Positions 1-8,549 of a stretch of DNA of 33,716 bases are shown one piece after another. The position numbers and the translations under genes are program-made. The notes under the pieces are model-generated. The model worked only from the letters and a program-made list of their open reading frames with translations. It searched no databases and was not told the DNA's origin. Source of the DNA: Ruminococcus sp. (lineage in GTDB: Bacteria > Bacillota_A > Clostridia > Oscillospirales > Acutalibacteraceae); NCBI GenBank assembly GCA_017481395.1, contig JAFUPE010000036.1:1-33716 (forward strand). The letters run 5' to 3'. Each line of letters opens with the position of its first letter. The stretch's first letter is position 1.

Positions 1-924
1 CCAATTAAAATTCCCAACGAGCTTCCTGCTACTAAAACTTTATATGAGGAAAACATCTTTGCCATTACCGAAACAAGGGCCTTAACTCAGGACATCCGCC
101 CTTTGCAGATTGTTATTCTCAACTTGATGCCCACAAAGATTGAAACCGAAACTCAGCTTGCACGACTTTTGGGAAATACTCCCCTGCAGGTGGATATTGA
201 GCTTATTCACACTGCTACCCACAAGTCAAAAAACGTGGACTCTGACCACCTTTTAAGCTTTTACAAAACCTTTGACGAAATAAAACACCGCAAGTTTGAC
301 GGTATGATTATTACAGGTGCACCTGTAGAGCATCTTGAGTTTGAAGAGGTAGAATACTGGGATGAGCTTTGTGAGATTATGGAATGGACCAAGACCAACG
401 TAACCTCAACCTTTCATATTTGCTGGGGTGCTCAGGCTGGCCTTTACTACCATTACGGCATCAAAAAATATCCCTTAGACAAAAAGCTTTTTGGCATTTT
501 CAAGCACACCTTGGACTACAAGCGTTCTATGCTTTTCAGAGGCTCTGACGACGAATTCTGGGTACCTCAATCACGACATACCACAGTAAAACGAGAAGAT
601 ATTGAAGCTGTAGAAGGGCTTAAAATCCTGTCCTCCTCCGAAGAAACAGGGGTTTACGCCATTGCTACGGACAAGGGCAGACAGATTTTCATTACAGGTC
701 ATTCGGAGTACGACCGAGACACCCTTAAAAAGGAGTATCTCAGGGATAAAAATTTAGGAAAGCCCATTGATATGCCTAAAAACTACTTTCCCGATAATGA
801 CGACACAAAAGACCCCATTATTAAATGGAGAAGTCACTCAAGTCTTTTGTACTCTAACTGGCTTAACTACTTTGTTTACCAGACAACCCCCTACAACATT
901 AACGAGATTGAGTCTATAAAATAA
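1..924 (+). CDS. metA: Homoserine O-acetyltransferase (MetA family), 5' end cut by the window
   Basis: MetA transfers an acyl group from acyl-CoA to homoserine, the first committed step of methionine synthesis in the cytoplasm. The reading frame is open from base 1, whose codons give [15 protein letters not shown], so only the start codon is missing. Full length would be 308 residues, normal for the family. With that numbering the catalytic residues sit where expected: Cys142 in HICWG, and His235 and Glu237 in GHSEYD. Residue 111 is Glu (GAPVEHLEF). In studied MetA enzymes Glu at this position favours acetyl-CoA and Gly favours succinyl-CoA, so acetyltransferase activity is predicted despite the common succinyltransferase label. 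An ORF starting at base 103 would be internal, since homology continues upstream. A bidirectional hairpin terminator follows the stop codon. Confidence 0.96.
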   Translation, partial: PIKIPNELPATKTLYEENIFAITETRALTQDIRPLQIVILNLMPTKIETETQLARLLGNTPLQVDIELIHTATHKSKNVDSDHLLSFYKTFDEIKHRKFDGMIITGAPVEHLEFEEVEYWDELCEIMEWTKTNVTSTFHICWGAQAGLYYHYGIKKYPLDKKLFGIFKHTLDYKRSMLFRGSDDEFWVPQSRHTTVKREDIEAVEGLKILSSSEETGVYAIATDKGRQIFITGHSEYDRDTLKKEYLRDKNLGKPIDMPKNYFPDNDDTKDPIIKWRSHSSLLYSNWLNYFVYQTTPYNINEIESIK

Positions 925-928
925 TAAA

Positions 929-956
929 ACGCCTTCCGTTTCATCGCGGAAGGCGT
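929..956. terminator. Bidirectional intrinsic terminator between metA and the convergent regulator
   Basis: A perfect 10-bp inverted repeat, ACGCCTTCCG (929-938) and CGGAAGGCGT (947-956), has an 8-base loop. An A-rich stretch lies on the left and ATTTTATTTG on the right, so it can terminate transcripts from either side. It lies exactly between two convergent stop codons. Confidence 0.85.
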
Positions 957-959
957 ATT

Positions 960-2126
960 TTATTTGTGCAGAAACCTGCCTAATTCTTCTCGGTTAGATA
1001 CGTCTAATTTTTCGTAAATGACAGAAAGATGATGCTTGACCATTCGGGGCGAAATATCCATATGTGCCGAAATTTCTTTAACCGACCAGTTTCGGTTAAA
1101 AAGCATGGCAATGGCAAATTCGGTAGTTGTAAGGTATACAGTTACGGTATTCTGAGTAAGCTCATTATGTATAGTACGCCAACCTCGACTGAAGTTGTCC
1201 ACCAAAGAAACTATGTTTTTGTATGCCTCGGGTCTGGTTTTTTTGATTTCTGCCTCAACAATACCCTGCAAAAGGCCGTGGTGCTCTACAAATGGTTGAT
1301 AAAATTTTTCATCAAGTGCAAGTCGGTTAATTTCATTAAACGCCTTTTTGGCTTCGACGGACTGCTTAAGATTCATAAGGCACACACATTTTATAAGCTT
1401 AAGGTAAAGAGACGGCACAGGGTAATCGGAATCCTTAATTGCAAGCGCACCCTCGGCAATACCCACTGCACGGCTGTATTCCTTCTGCAGGTATGCCTTA
1501 TGAGCCATAACATAAGCCGCAAAAAGCCTGATTCCTTTTGGTAAATCAGCCATAACCGACTGAATGTCAGGCAAAGTGCCTGTATCCTGATGCAAAAGCA
1601 GCGAAGTCGCTGTACCGATAAATACAGCACTTGCCCTAAGCTTTTTGTCGCCGTCAACAGCCATTGCCCTTTTAACACAGCTTCCTATATTTTCGAGTCC
1701 TAACCTTGCAAGGTGCAGCTTGCCCGAGCTGAGATTTGCAAAAGCATATATAAAGCTTGCCGACAGTGAAAGTGCATAATCCTTGTTATCCAGATAAAGC
1801 TCAGCAATCTCAATAGCCTTCTGAGCTTGTCCCTTATAATAGTTATACTCGGCAACAGCAATTGCCCGGTCGTCTTCATCCTTTATGCTTTCGATAAGCT
1901 CTTCACAATGCCCCGGCACAAAAGTGTTGCTAAGCAAAGGCATCAGCTGATGAGCACATGGATTTTCATACACGCAGTTTTCAAGCGGTACGGCTCCCTC
2001 AGGAATAAGCCATTCTCTGCCGAGTCTGCGGGCACCGTTTAATTTATTCTCTTTTGCCCATTTCTGCACAGTGCGGATATTAACACCCAGACGCTCTGCC
2101 GCTTTTTTTGCGGACTCAAACTCCAC
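960..2126 (-). CDS. Regulator with excisionase-type N-terminal HTH, TPR-like middle and LuxR-type C-terminal HTH
   Basis: A 388-residue predicted cytoplasmic transcription regulator. Residues 1-45 (SAKKAAERLGVNIRTVQKWAK, then LGREWLIP) look like a MerR/excisionase helix-turn-helix. Residues about 70-315 are all-helical with Ala/Tyr-rich TPR-like periodicity. Residues about 325-388 (TEFAIAMLFNRNWSVKEISA, SPRMVKHHLSVIYEKL) match the LuxR/GerE DNA-binding fold. Two DNA-binding ends around a TPR core is an unusual arrangement. The start is a GTG at 2126, preceded by GGGAG at 8 bases. It has its own promoter and sits downstream of the maltodextrin/amylase genes on the same strand, so a MalT-like role in their control is plausible by context only. 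No ligand or target can be read from the sequence. Confidence 0.75.
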   Translation of the reverse strand: MEFESAKKAAERLGVNIRTVQKWAKENKLNGARRLGREWLIPEGAVPLENCVYENPCAHQLMPLLSNTFVPGHCEELIESIKDEDDRAIAVAEYNYYKGQAQKAIEIAELYLDNKDYALSLSASFIYAFANLSSGKLHLARLGLENIGSCVKRAMAVDGDKKLRASAVFIGTATSLLLHQDTGTLPDIQSVMADLPKGIRLFAAYVMAHKAYLQKEYSRAVGIAEGALAIKDSDYPVPSLYLKLIKCVCLMNLKQSVEAKKAFNEINRLALDEKFYQPFVEHHGLLQGIVEAEIKKTRPEAYKNIVSLVDNFSRGWRTIHNELTQNTVTVYLTTTEFAIAMLFNRNWSVKEISAHMDISPRMVKHHLSVIYEKLDVSNREELGRFLHK

Positions 2127-2166
2127 GAAAAAGACTCCCTTAATCCTTATAAATTATTATAAACCA

Positions 2167-2195
2167 ATTATATGCCTGCAATTTTTAAAATGCAA
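2167..2195 (-). promoter_or_regulatory. Promoter of the dual-HTH regulator
   Basis: On the minus strand, TTGCAT (2190-2195) and a perfect TATAAT (2167-2172) are separated by 17 bases, about 40 bases upstream of the GTG start. This shows that the regulator can be transcribed apart from the amylase operon, which ends in a terminator just upstream. Confidence 0.7.
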
Positions 2196-2263
2196 GAAAA
2201 ATTCTTCTTGTATTAAGTCTAAAAAGCATACGAACATTATCCGCAATTGCCGATATATAAGCA

Positions 2264-2290
2264 AAAAGCTCTCCAAATCGGAGAGCTTTT
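2264..2290 (-). terminator. Intrinsic terminator after the alpha-amylase gene
   Basis: The inverted repeat AAAAGCTCTCC (2264-2274) and GGAGAGCTTTT (2280-2290) has a 5-base loop. On the minus strand the stem runs into TTTTTGCTTAT. It lies about 100 bases after the amylase stop and before the regulator's promoter. Confidence 0.8.
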
Positions 2291-2387
2291 GACGTTATAT
2301 TTAATATTAAAATAATCAAATCAACTCAATGTCTAAGAACGGTTTACTCTATATTAGCCTGTCCAAAGACGACATAATCCCCGGCGG

Positions 2388-4085
2388 TCAACGAGATTTT
2401 AAAACTACACTTGTTCTGGGAGGAAGCACAAGCTTGCCATCAGCAATATATGCAAACTCGGGGAGCTCCTCGGTTTCTGCGGGCTGAGTTTCGCCCCTGA
2501 CAGCAGGCATAGATTTTGCCTCGTCGGCACCTGCGTAAAGGTCAGCCACGATTTCGGGATTTGTAAGCATTTCATCGGTAATTTTAAGCTCACTTGCCTT
2601 TGTGCCGTTTACGTTGTGTACAATAATAACGGCACTGTCCTCGGTTTCAAGCTTAAAAGCACAAATACCGTTATCGTCCTCAACCTCGTATGTTTCGGTA
2701 ATTTTTCCACGGGCGATTTCGGGGTTCTGGTTTCTAATCTTAACAGCTCGTCTGTAGAAGCTGAGAAGTGAATTTTCGTCGTCTGTCTGCTGCTTAACAC
2801 CGCCATTGTCAAGCTCACAGAAAGCATCCGCAGTACACCAGATATCCGGCTCCACATCAGAGTCCCAAATCATGGGCGAACGGTAATAAGCGTCATTCTG
2901 ATGATAATTACCGGGAGTTTTCATGCCGATTTCCTCGCCATAATAGGTAAAGGTATTACCGGGTGAAAGCAAGTAAAGTGCCGCGGTGTTCTTCATAACG
3001 TTTAAACGATTTGTAAAGGTAGAGCCAATACGAACCTGGTCGTGATTTGAAAGGAACATAGCATGAATAACGTTTGGATTAGCTTCGCGGGAGCTTTTGT
3101 CAAACTTATAAAGCTGAGAAGCAAGGCTGTCGCCGTCTTCTGCGTTTGCCGCCATACTGAAATTACCTGTAGCGGTTGCAAAGGAGAAGGCAAACTGGCT
3201 ATCGATTCCCGATTCATACAAATCATAAAGGTAAGAGTTGGACTGCCAGTTCTCACCTACCATATATACGTCGGGATTGTACTTCTGAGCAGTTGTGTAG
3301 AACCAATTAAGGAACTCTACTCCATCAGTGGTTTCGTCTGTCATATATTTTACGGCATCAAGTCTGAAGCCTGCAACCCCACGCTCCAGCCAGAACTTTG
3401 CGATTTCCTCGAAATAGTCTCTTGTGCCGTCATAGGCTAAATTCCACTCGGGCATTTCAGGGGAAAACTGACCCTCGTACCAAACGCCGGGTACACCGAT
3501 AACCTGACGCCAGCCCTCACCGGGGCTCGTAAATCCTGCCGCTTTAAAGCGGTAGTACTTTGTATAGCCGTCGAGATTACCCTCGGCAGCCTCTTTAAGT
3601 GCATTCTGGTAAAACTCGTGGTCTGTGCCGCAATGGTTTAAAACCAAGTCAAGGATAACGTCAATACCACGTTTGTCGCATTCTTCAATAAGCTTATCAA
3701 ATGTGGCAAGGTCGCCAAAATCGGGGTCGATGTCCATGTAGTCATCAACGTCATATTTATGGTAAGAATCCGAAGGCATAATGGGAGACAGCCAAATTCC
3801 TGTCATGCCCAAGTCAGTATCGGTTTCGGGATTTCCGTCGTTAATGTAGTCAAGGTTGTCAATAATACCCTGCAAGTCGCCAATTTCATCACCATTGCTG
3901 TCAGCAAAGGCACAAACCCAGATATGGTAGTAGTTGCGATATTTATCATCTGTTTCTGCAAGCTCTCTCGCATCTACGGGGTCAACGTATTCTGAGGGTA
4001 CACCCTCAGACTTTTCACAGCCTGACAGAAGTGCACAGCTGAGAGAAAGCGTAAGTATAAGTAATAAAGCGATAAACTTTTTCAT
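2388..4085 (-). CDS. Lipoprotein alpha-amylase, glycoside hydrolase family 13
   Basis: An alpha-glucan hydrolase predicted to be anchored outside the cell, cutting starch or maltodextrins for the adjacent Mal transporter. The ATG at 4085 is chosen over an in-frame ATG at 4100, because a strong AAGGAG (4092-4097) lies between the two, 5-6 bases before the second. The resulting 565-residue protein begins with a lipoprotein signal ending LLSGC (Cys23). All four GH13 regions are present: DLVLNH (I), GFRLDAVKYM (II, nucleophile Asp243), VGENW (III, acid/base Glu278) and FLSNHDQ (IV, Asp349). The length fits a catalytic barrel plus C-terminal beta domain, with no separate starch-binding module obvious. 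The exact specificity (alpha-amylase, neopullulanase or oligo-glucosidase) cannot be fixed by eye. A terminator-like hairpin separates it from malG. Confidence 0.92.
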   Translation of the reverse strand: MKKFIALLLILTLSLSCALLSGCEKSEGVPSEYVDPVDARELAETDDKYRNYYHIWVCAFADSNGDEIGDLQGIIDNLDYINDGNPETDTDLGMTGIWLSPIMPSDSYHKYDVDDYMDIDPDFGDLATFDKLIEECDKRGIDVILDLVLNHCGTDHEFYQNALKEAAEGNLDGYTKYYRFKAAGFTSPGEGWRQVIGVPGVWYEGQFSPEMPEWNLAYDGTRDYFEEIAKFWLERGVAGFRLDAVKYMTDETTDGVEFLNWFYTTAQKYNPDVYMVGENWQSNSYLYDLYESGIDSQFAFSFATATGNFSMAANAEDGDSLASQLYKFDKSSREANPNVIHAMFLSNHDQVRIGSTFTNRLNVMKNTAALYLLSPGNTFTYYGEEIGMKTPGNYHQNDAYYRSPMIWDSDVEPDIWCTADAFCELDNGGVKQQTDDENSLLSFYRRAVKIRNQNPEIARGKITETYEVEDDNGICAFKLETEDSAVIIVHNVNGTKASELKITDEMLTNPEIVADLYAGADEAKSMPAVRGETQPAETEELPEFAYIADGKLVLPPRTSVVLKSR

Positions 4086-4110
4086 ATTTTTCTCCTTCAT
4101 TAATTACTTC

Positions 4111-4140
4111 AAAAAGGGCGGCTGCATAAGGCAGCCGCCC
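4111..4140 (-). terminator. GC-rich terminator-like hairpin between malG and the amylase gene
   Basis: GGGCGGCTGC (4116-4125) and GCAGCCGCCC (4131-4140) form a perfect 10-bp stem with a 5-base loop. On the minus strand it is followed by TTTTT (4115-4111). It ends about 14 bases before the amylase ribosome binding site, so it would act inside the operon as a partial terminator or attenuator. Confidence 0.75.
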
Positions 4141-4155
4141 AAATAGTAGGAGTTA

Positions 4156-5025
4156 TTAACCCTTTACGCCGCCGGCGGTAACGCCTTCAACGTAATATTT
4201 CTGCATGTAAAGGAAGAGTGCGGTAATGGGGATAGAAACAATAACAGAACCGGAAAGGAAGTATCTGTAGTTGTCGTTTCTATACTCAGTATCAACTGCC
4301 CAAGACCAAAGACCCTTTGCTACTGTGTAATTATCAACGTTTTCACGCATGATAATGTTAACGAGAATAAAGTCGCACCAGGGGCTGATGAATGATGTAA
4401 GCACCTGATAGATAATCATAGGCTTTGCCATAGGAAGGATAATCTTGTAGAATACCTGGAACTTGTTGGCACCATCGATAGTAGCCGCCTCGTCAAGAGC
4501 ATGGGGAATTGTATCGAGGTAACCCTTCATAACCAAGTATCCGAGACCCGAACCTGCACTATAGCAAAGGATAAGTCCGCCCAGTGTCTGGTCAAGACCC
4601 ATCATCTTAAGAATAAGATAAAGAGCAATCATTGTCATAAAGCCGGGGAACATACCCATAATCATACCAACATTGATAAGGGGCTTTCTTGCTTTAAATC
4701 TGAGACGGCTGAATGCGTATGCAACAACCAAAACAGAAATTGTAGAAATAATACAGCAAACAACTGCAATAAGGAATGTGTTGCCGAACCATCTCATAAA
4801 CTTTGTCTCAGTAAAAAGACCAATGTAGTTATCAAAGCCCATTACATCCAACGACGGGAACAAGTGATTGTACTCAGCTGCAGGAGCACCGCCGTTAGGA
4901 TTAATTCTGAATGAATGAAGAACAAGCCAAACAAGGGGGAAAATCCAGATGATTCCCAAAACTGCAAGGAGAATATAAATTGCAGTATTACTAAGAGTTC
5001 TTCTCAATTTATAACTTTTTATCAT
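4156..5025 (-). CDS. malG: Maltodextrin-type ABC transporter permease, MalG family
   Basis: One of two membrane subunits of a carbohydrate ABC importer. The 289-residue protein has about six hydrophobic segments and the cytoplasmic EAA loop (EAATIDGANKFQVFYKIILP), which docks the ATPase. The C-terminal end YYVEGVTAGGVKG is the typical MalG tail. Its ATG overlaps the malF stop codon in an ATGA arrangement at 5022-5025, indicating translational coupling. The neighbouring amylase and binding protein point to maltodextrins as substrate. This is inferred, as the permease alone does not define the sugar. Confidence 0.92.
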   Translation of the reverse strand: MIKSYKLRRTLSNTAIYILLAVLGIIWIFPLVWLVLHSFRINPNGGAPAAEYNHLFPSLDVMGFDNYIGLFTETKFMRWFGNTFLIAVVCCIISTISVLVVAYAFSRLRFKARKPLINVGMIMGMFPGFMTMIALYLILKMMGLDQTLGGLILCYSAGSGLGYLVMKGYLDTIPHALDEAATIDGANKFQVFYKIILPMAKPMIIYQVLTSFISPWCDFILVNIIMRENVDNYTVAKGLWSWAVDTEYRNDNYRYFLSGSVIVSIPITALFLYMQKYYVEGVTAGGVKG

Positions 5026-6539
5026 GAGAACGCCTCCTCATCCTTAGCCGACTTGGTCAGGTTAAATGTAATAAGTGACAGAGTTGCACAAACGATAAAT
5101 ACCAGAATACCGATTGCCGCACCTAAGCCATATTCCGTCTTATCAACCGATAGCTTATACAGCAAGGTAATCAACAGGTCGGTTTTACCCGAGCCAAAGG
5201 CGTAATCGTTCGTGACAGGCTGACCACCGGTTACAAGGAAGATAACGTTAAAGTTGTTTACGTTACCGATAAATGTTGTAATAAGGTGGGGTGTTGTAAC
5301 GAAGAGCATGTAAGGAAGTGTAATCTTCATAAAGCTCTTAGCAGGGCCTGCACCGTCAATTCTTGCACTTTCGTAAAGGTCCTCAGGAATGTTCATGAGG
5401 ATACCTGTTGTCATCAAAATTGTGTAGGGAATACCAACCCAGATATTAATGATAATAACTGCAGCTCTTGCAATCCAACCGTCGTAGTTCTGAGTAAATA
5501 CGTCGAACTGTGACTGCTGACCTGTAAACATTGAGATAATCAAGTTAAGGGGGCTGGTTGCAGATGCGTTAATCATCTGAGAAATAAGAAGAAGTGTAAC
5601 GAACTGGGGAACAGCAATTGTAACAACGAAAAGTGTTCTCCAAAGCTTCTTCAGCTTAATACCCTTTTTATTAATCATCAGGGCAACAACCATACCTAAG
5701 ATATAGTTGGAGAAAGTAGCCGCAAATGCCCAGATGAGTGTCCACATAACGATGTTACCAAAGGTATAACCCATGGAAGCACCGCCTTCGCTTCCGAAGA
5801 AGATGTTGGCGAAGTTGTCCATACCTACCCACTGGAACGAGTCGATATTCTTGTCACCGTAGTTGGTAAATGCCATCAAAATCATAAAGATAAGCGGCAA
5901 AAGAACAAATACAACGATAAGAATTACAGGTACGGAAAGAAGTGTAATGTGGAACTTGGAATCAAGAAGGTCCTTGATTTCAGTAACAATATTATCAGGC
6001 TTTTTACCTGATTTAACGATAGCCTCGCATTTTCTTGCGGACTTTGTGCTTGCAACGTAAAGTGCAACAAATGCAATCGTTGCTAAAATAGCCAAAATAC
6101 CGTAAAGAAGAACGTGTTCACTCTTTACTGTATACATTTCGGTCTGAACAACACCGCCACGACCGGTATCTGTTGTAACTATCTGGGGTGTTACTTCGAG
6201 AATAAAGAACTGGCTTAAATAGTAGCCGCCGAAGAACACCATAAAAGCTATGTAAGCTACTTCAAGAGCAAAGAACAGAAGTCCCTTGACTACCTGTCCA
6301 CGTGTTACATTACCAAGACCCATGATAACGTATGAAAGCTTAGTAATGATATCGCCCTTAACAAAGCCTACGCAAAAGTCCTTTATGCCGTTAGCAATGC
6401 CGAACACAAAGTTCTTGATAGCTCTACCGATAGCACAGAAAAATGCTTTGATTTTTGCAGGTAAGTTCTTGAAAAATTCCTTAAACTTATACCAAAAACG
6501 CTCAAATACATTCAACTGCATATAATCGACATATTTCAC
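5022..6539 (-). CDS. malF: Maltodextrin-type ABC transporter permease, MalF family
   Basis: Partner membrane subunit of MalG. The 505-residue protein is long, like enteric MalF (about 514). It has a basic amphipathic N-terminal stretch of about 70 residues (FKEFFKNLPAKIKAFF), two early membrane segments, and a C-terminal six-helix permease core. The EAA loop is YESARIDGAGPAKSFMKITLP. The start is a GTG at 6539, with AAAGGAG about 11 bases upstream. An in-frame ATG six codons later lacks a closer site. No MalK-type ATPase gene lies in the cluster, so the importer probably uses an ATPase encoded elsewhere, as with MsmX in other Firmicutes. A 13-bp hairpin separates it from malE. Confidence 0.92.
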   Translation of the reverse strand: MKYVDYMQLNVFERFWYKFKEFFKNLPAKIKAFFCAIGRAIKNFVFGIANGIKDFCVGFVKGDIITKLSYVIMGLGNVTRGQVVKGLLFFALEVAYIAFMVFFGGYYLSQFFILEVTPQIVTTDTGRGGVVQTEMYTVKSEHVLLYGILAILATIAFVALYVASTKSARKCEAIVKSGKKPDNIVTEIKDLLDSKFHITLLSVPVILIVVFVLLPLIFMILMAFTNYGDKNIDSFQWVGMDNFANIFFGSEGGASMGYTFGNIVMWTLIWAFAATFSNYILGMVVALMINKKGIKLKKLWRTLFVVTIAVPQFVTLLLISQMINASATSPLNLIISMFTGQQSQFDVFTQNYDGWIARAAVIIINIWVGIPYTILMTTGILMNIPEDLYESARIDGAGPAKSFMKITLPYMLFVTTPHLITTFIGNVNNFNVIFLVTGGQPVTNDYAFGSGKTDLLITLLYKLSVDKTEYGLGAAIGILVFIVCATLSLITFNLTKSAKDEEAFS

Positions 6540-6596
6540 TCTTGTTCACTCTCCTTTATCCTACGTTTTGCAGAATAAATCCTTTGCAATATCAAA

Positions 6597-6626
6597 GGGA
6601 AGTCCGAAGCCCTCTTCGGACTTCCC
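6597..6626 (-). terminator. Strong intercistronic hairpin between malE and malF
   Basis: GGGAAGTCCGAAG (6597-6609) and CTTCGGACTTCCC (6614-6626) form a perfect 13-bp stem with a 4-base loop. On the minus strand it is followed only by a short TTTGAT. It may be an mRNA-stabilising or partially terminating structure that keeps the binding protein in excess over the permeases. Confidence 0.65.
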
Positions 6627-6684
6627 CGAAAAATCAGATTAAGTTAATTTCAAAAAATTAATTCAAAAACCTTTAAATCCTTGA

Positions 6685-8040
6685 TTACATATCGCGGATA
6701 TTGTTGATGCACTTCTCAACCTCAGCCTTAACAGCATCAGCAGAGAAATCGTTGCCGGACTCGATAATATACTTACCGAAAGCTGCACAGGGATCCCAGA
6801 ATACCTGAGCGATATTAACCTGAGGAACAGAGTAAGCAGCCTGTGCAAGGCTTGCGTTAAGAGCGCCGTTGTTCTTAACGATGTCGTTGTTAGAAGCATT
6901 GATGTTAGAAGGTGCCCACTCGAGCTTCTCTGCTCTCTCTAACTGGCACTCCTCGTTTGTGAGGTAGTATGCAAGAGCCTGAGCTGCATAGGGGAACTTG
7001 GAGTTGGGGTTAACACCAATGTACTTGTAACCGAACATGTTGTAAATCTGTGTATCTGTGCCGTCGATGTTGATTGTGGGAAGAATTGCAAAGCCTGCGT
7101 TCTCGCCGAGAGCAGTCTTAGCTGCTGCGATATCCCAAGAACCGATAAGACCTGCAGATGTTGTACCGTTTCTGAAACCGGAAATTACGTTACCTGTGCC
7201 GTTAGCCTCAAAGTTAGCCTTGTAAGTCTTGAAGAGATTTGCAAAAGCCATTGCAGAAGCTGTTACCTTGTCGATATCGTAATCGTTGAACTTCTGTGTC
7301 TCGCCGTCTTCCTCAAAGCCGTCTGTTGCAAGACCGCCTGTGAAGAGGAACATGCAGCTGAAGTAGCCGTTACCAGCGTCCATGATGAAGTTCTTGTTCT
7401 TAGCCTTACAAGCCTCGAAGATACCCTCGAGAGTCTTAGCCTGCTCTTCTGTGATGTCTCTCTTATCGTAGCAGAGGAAGTAAGAGTTAGAACCAACCTC
7501 GGGATAAGCAATAAGCTTGCCCTCAGCGTTCTTTGCAGCCTCAACAGAGTCAGCTGTGTTCATAGAAGCAACCTCGTTAGCGAAGAATACCTCAGTAACA
7601 GCATTACCCTTGATAAGTCTTTCAGCCTGGTCGGATGCAAAGCCATAAACGTCAGCAGCTGCGTCCTTGTCGGAGATTACGTTACCTGCAACGTCGTTCT
7701 CACCCTGTACGCCCATTTCGATTTCGATTGTTGCATAATCCTTGAAAATCTCAATGAACTTGTCAGCCTGAGCTCTGAATACTTCCTGAGCTGTATCGGG
7801 CTGCCAAATCTTAAGCTTAACTGTGCCGCCGTTGGCCTCTTCCTTAATGCGTGCGCCCATGTCTGCGATATCTTCTGCGGACCAGGGAACGAATGTGAGT
7901 TCGGTTGAGCCGCCTGTTGCAGCCTGTGTGCCTGCGGGCTCTGTGCCTGTTGGTGTGCCGCCATTACCTGTACAAGCTGTAAGACAACCTGCAACCATAA
8001 GAACAGCAAACAACAATGCAAGAATTCTCTTTGCGTTCAT
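6685..8040 (-). CDS. Maltodextrin-type solute-binding lipoprotein, MalE-like
   Basis: Extracellular binding subunit that delivers oligosaccharide to MalF and MalG. The 451-residue protein starts with a lipoprotein signal. Both VAGC (Cys19) and LTAC (Cys23) could be the lipidation site, followed by a Gly/Thr/Pro-rich tether. The body matches solute-binding family 1, including a hydrophobic mid-region GLIGSWDIAAAK and the ending NDFSADAVKAEVEKCINNI. It is the first gene of the operon, with AAAGGAG 10 bases before the ATG and a promoter about 75-100 bases upstream. The sugar assignment rests on the adjacent amylase and MalF/MalG homologues. Other glucans or oligosaccharides are possible. Confidence 0.88.
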   Translation of the reverse strand: MNAKRILALLFAVLMVAGCLTACTGNGGTPTGTEPAGTQAATGGSTELTFVPWSAEDIADMGARIKEEANGGTVKLKIWQPDTAQEVFRAQADKFIEIFKDYATIEIEMGVQGENDVAGNVISDKDAAADVYGFASDQAERLIKGNAVTEVFFANEVASMNTADSVEAAKNAEGKLIAYPEVGSNSYFLCYDKRDITEEQAKTLEGIFEACKAKNKNFIMDAGNGYFSCMFLFTGGLATDGFEEDGETQKFNDYDIDKVTASAMAFANLFKTYKANFEANGTGNVISGFRNGTTSAGLIGSWDIAAAKTALGENAGFAILPTINIDGTDTQIYNMFGYKYIGVNPNSKFPYAAQALAYYLTNEECQLERAEKLEWAPSNINASNNDIVKNNGALNASLAQAAYSVPQVNIAQVFWDPCAAFGKYIIESGNDFSADAVKAEVEKCINNIRDM

Positions 8041-8078
8041 GTTTGGATAACTCCTTTTTTAAAATATTTTTCTTGTGA

Positions 8079-8097
8079 AGTGCCACAGAGGGGCACT
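8079..8097 (-). promoter_or_regulatory. Small inverted repeat in the malE leader
   Basis: AGTGCC (8079-8084) and GGCACT (8092-8097), with a 7-base spacer, lie just downstream of the predicted transcription start of the mal operon. It could be an operator or a weak leader hairpin. No assigned protein is known from the sequence. Confidence 0.35.
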
Positions 8098-8111
8098 GTT
8101 TCACTGTAGTA

Positions 8112-8141
8112 ATAATATCATAAATTACACCACAATTTCAA
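8112..8141 (-). promoter_or_regulatory. Promoter of the malE-malF-malG-amylase operon
   Basis: On the minus strand TTGAAA (8136-8141) and TATTAT (8112-8117) are spaced by 18 bases, each one mismatch from the sigma-A consensus. They lie 72-101 bases upstream of the malE start codon. Confidence 0.65.
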
Positions 8142-8549
8142 CTACCTTTGTACTTTTTATCTAAAACAATAAATAAAGAGCTTGTTTTTGGTCAAAATGA
8201 CAACCACAAATTCAATTCTTGCTGTTATGCACAAATTGTGTTTCGCTTTTTTGTTGTATTTGCCAGAGGTGTTTTTGTGCACCTTGACAGCCTACGACTG
8301 CCAAATAAAGGCACTTTGACATATACCTTACCGAGGCACACTGTTTTTTACCCTTTTGTAACCATATTTTCGTCAAAATTACTTCCTGTTGTGTTAATTT
8401 GCCAAAAACACCTTAATTTACCACAAAATAAGGGAAATAAGAGTGTGGGTTTACAGTTTTAAAGATTGACAATCAAGCTAAAAAGTTGTACCTTAAGAAT
8501 ACAGACTTGCTCTTTTCATTATAATATATATACGGAGGTGCTTTTACTT
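8142..8549. other. About 400-bp AT-rich intergenic region between divergent malE and murE
   Basis: No credible gene is present. A 104-codon plus-strand frame at 8148-8462 lacks a ribosome binding site and has no recognisable composition. TATAAT at 8520-8525, followed by GGAGGTG (8534-8540), probably marks the murE promoter, but no good -35 is seen at 17 bases. TTGACA at 8466-8471 is too far away. The rest may hold sites for the mal regulator. I could not define a repeated operator. Confidence 0.5.

Noticed and set aside
8148..8462. 104-codon plus-strand open frame between malE and murE
   Set aside because: No ribosome binding site, Phe/Val-rich composition unlike its neighbours, no recognisable domain, and it overlaps the promoter region of malE.
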